64,000 bases of DNA from Alcanivorax sp. DSM 26293 (GTDB taxonomy: Bacteria > Pseudomonadota > Gammaproteobacteria > Pseudomonadales > Alcanivoracaceae), in assembly GCF_900107995.1 (NCBI RefSeq), contig NZ_FNUM01000001.1, positions 321,695-385,694 on the forward strand, in the 5' to 3' direction. Shown here piece after piece: positions 63,248 through 64,000 of the stretch. The position numbers and the translations under genes were made by a program. Position 1 is the first letter of the stretch. Each line of letters opens with the position of its first letter. The notes below the pieces were generated by a model. That model made no database searches. It saw only the letters and a list, made by a program, of their open reading frames with translations, and was not told the origin of the DNA.

Positions 63248-63961
63248 TCAGTCCGTCACTTCAAACGCAATGTTCGCATCATAAACGTGGTTGATCAGGT
63301 CCAGAATCATGAAGGCGGTGAGCCCCCAGATGCGCTTGTCTTCGTAGTAATAACTGGGAATGCGGAAACGACGGCCAAAAAAATCGATGGGGCTGGACAG
63401 CTCCGGCACTTCATCCAGAAAGAACCGCAGCGGCACCTGAAAGATGGTCTCGATTTCACCGGGCTCCGCCACCAGCGGTGCCTCCGGCCGGACGATACCC
63501 ACAAAGGGCGTGACCTTCATCCCATAGCGGGACGCCAGCGGTGACAGCTGCGCCAGCACCTCCACATAGCCAGGGTCCAGACCCACTTCTTCCTGACTTT
63601 CCCGCAGGGCGGTCATCAGCAGGCTCTTGTCACCCGGGTCCCGCTTGCCCCCCGGAAACGCCACCTCGCCGGCATGGGTTGGCATGGTACTGGAACGCAC
63701 GGTCAGGATCAGGCGCGGTTCCGGGTCATCAATCAGCGGCATCAGCACCGCTGCCTCCGGCAGTGCCAGCGGCAGCTCCGTGCGTTTGTAGTCCGGCAAT
63801 CGCTGCCTGAGCTGATCGAGCACAACCTTCTCCTGTAATGCATGCAACGGTGCATCCAATTCAAACGGTAGTTTGAACAGGCGGGCCGCCGGCGGCAAGT
63901 CCGCGATCACAGTAACATCGTCACCGTGCCGATGGGGCCGCCGGAGATTCTCCTGTATCAT
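63248..63961 (-). CDS. Nudix CoA pyrophosphatase
   Basis: 237 residues. The Nudix box is FPGGKRDPGD...ALRESQEEVGL (about 120-145); the D in place of the first E is usual in the CoA pyrophosphatase (NudL/UPF0035) group. The C-terminal helix region (GLTAFMILDLINHVYD) matches. It cleaves CoA and acyl-CoA to 3',5'-ADP and phosphopantetheine. It lies 18 bases before the gamma carbonic anhydrase gene on the same strand. Confidence 0.9.
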   Translation of the reverse strand: MIQENLRRPHRHGDDVTVIADLPPAARLFKLPFELDAPLHALQEKVVLDQLRQRLPDYKRTELPLALPEAAVLMPLIDDPEPRLILTVRSSTMPTHAGEVAFPGGKRDPGDKSLLMTALRESQEEVGLDPGYVEVLAQLSPLASRYGMKVTPFVGIVRPEAPLVAEPGEIETIFQVPLRFFLDEVPELSSPIDFFGRRFRIPSYYYEDKRIWGLTAFMILDLINHVYDANIAFEVTD

Positions 63962-63994
63962 CAGGTTTTTGCCGCGTCCGGAGCGAGAGGTTTC

Positions 63995-64000
63995 ATGAAA
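63995..64000 (+). CDS. start of a gene cut by the window edge (tentative)
   Basis: ATGAAA at 63995-64000 is preceded by GAGAGG at good spacing and diverges from the Nudix gene. Only two codons are visible, so the product is unknown. Confidence 0.25.

Overview
The window is a high-GC gammaproteobacterial chromosome segment. The order rplS-trmD-rimM-rpsP-ffh-ypjD-corB, the xerD-dsbC-alaC-hom-thrC cluster, the lipid-centred gene content (AlkJ-like GMC dehydrogenase, cis-trans fatty acid isomerase, paired acyl-CoA dehydrogenases, a CaiB-type CoA transferase, a crotonase) and the REP-like intergenic DNA suggest an Alcanivorax-like marine hydrocarbon degrader. That placement is inference; no 16S gene or other decisive marker is present. 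I see no tRNA, rRNA, CRISPR array, prophage or insertion sequence.

Layout: (1) 1-510 holds a terminator and repeats. (2) 511-12630 is a complete minus-strand Pel exopolysaccharide operon, pelA-pelB-pelC-pelD-pelE-pelF-pelG, in which pelB is divided into two overlapping ORFs, the second with its own signal peptide. PelD keeps an RxxD cyclic-di-GMP site, and a GGDEF diguanylate cyclase lies at 53645-54802. (3) 12733-24050 is a mixed block: HNH nuclease, DUF3047, GMC dehydrogenase, membrane-tethered beta-helix protein, DeaD helicase, dodecin, Hsp20, a complete class B1 metallo-beta-lactamase with a small periplasmic partner, nitroreductase, DUF1643 and DUF3429. (4) 24164-47157 is lipid, redox and envelope metabolism: Cti, an acyl-CoA dehydrogenase pair, a LysR regulator divergent from an NAD(P)H-binding protein, DegP/MucD, TrmH, CoA transferase, truncated globin, serine hydrolase, BCCT transporter and porin. 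(5) 47607-64000 is conserved housekeeping: threonine biosynthesis, DsbC, XerD, ribosomal/SRP genes, CorB, patatin, gamma carbonic anhydrase and a Nudix CoA pyrophosphatase.

The most unusual signal is in the intergenic DNA. At nine places, eight of them directly after stop codons, there is an array of about three to five degenerate 7-nt units followed by, or flanking, a stem-loop. The unit sequence differs between sites (CAAGCCN, GTTGAAA, GTTGACA and NNNCTCG types), but the 7-nt period and the position after the gene are kept. Three of these elements lead into a 260-370 bp composite repeat, and many intergenic regions carry REP-like GTAGGAGC...GCGAA palindromes, often as facing pairs. I do not know a named system that matches the heptad-plus-hairpin arrangement.
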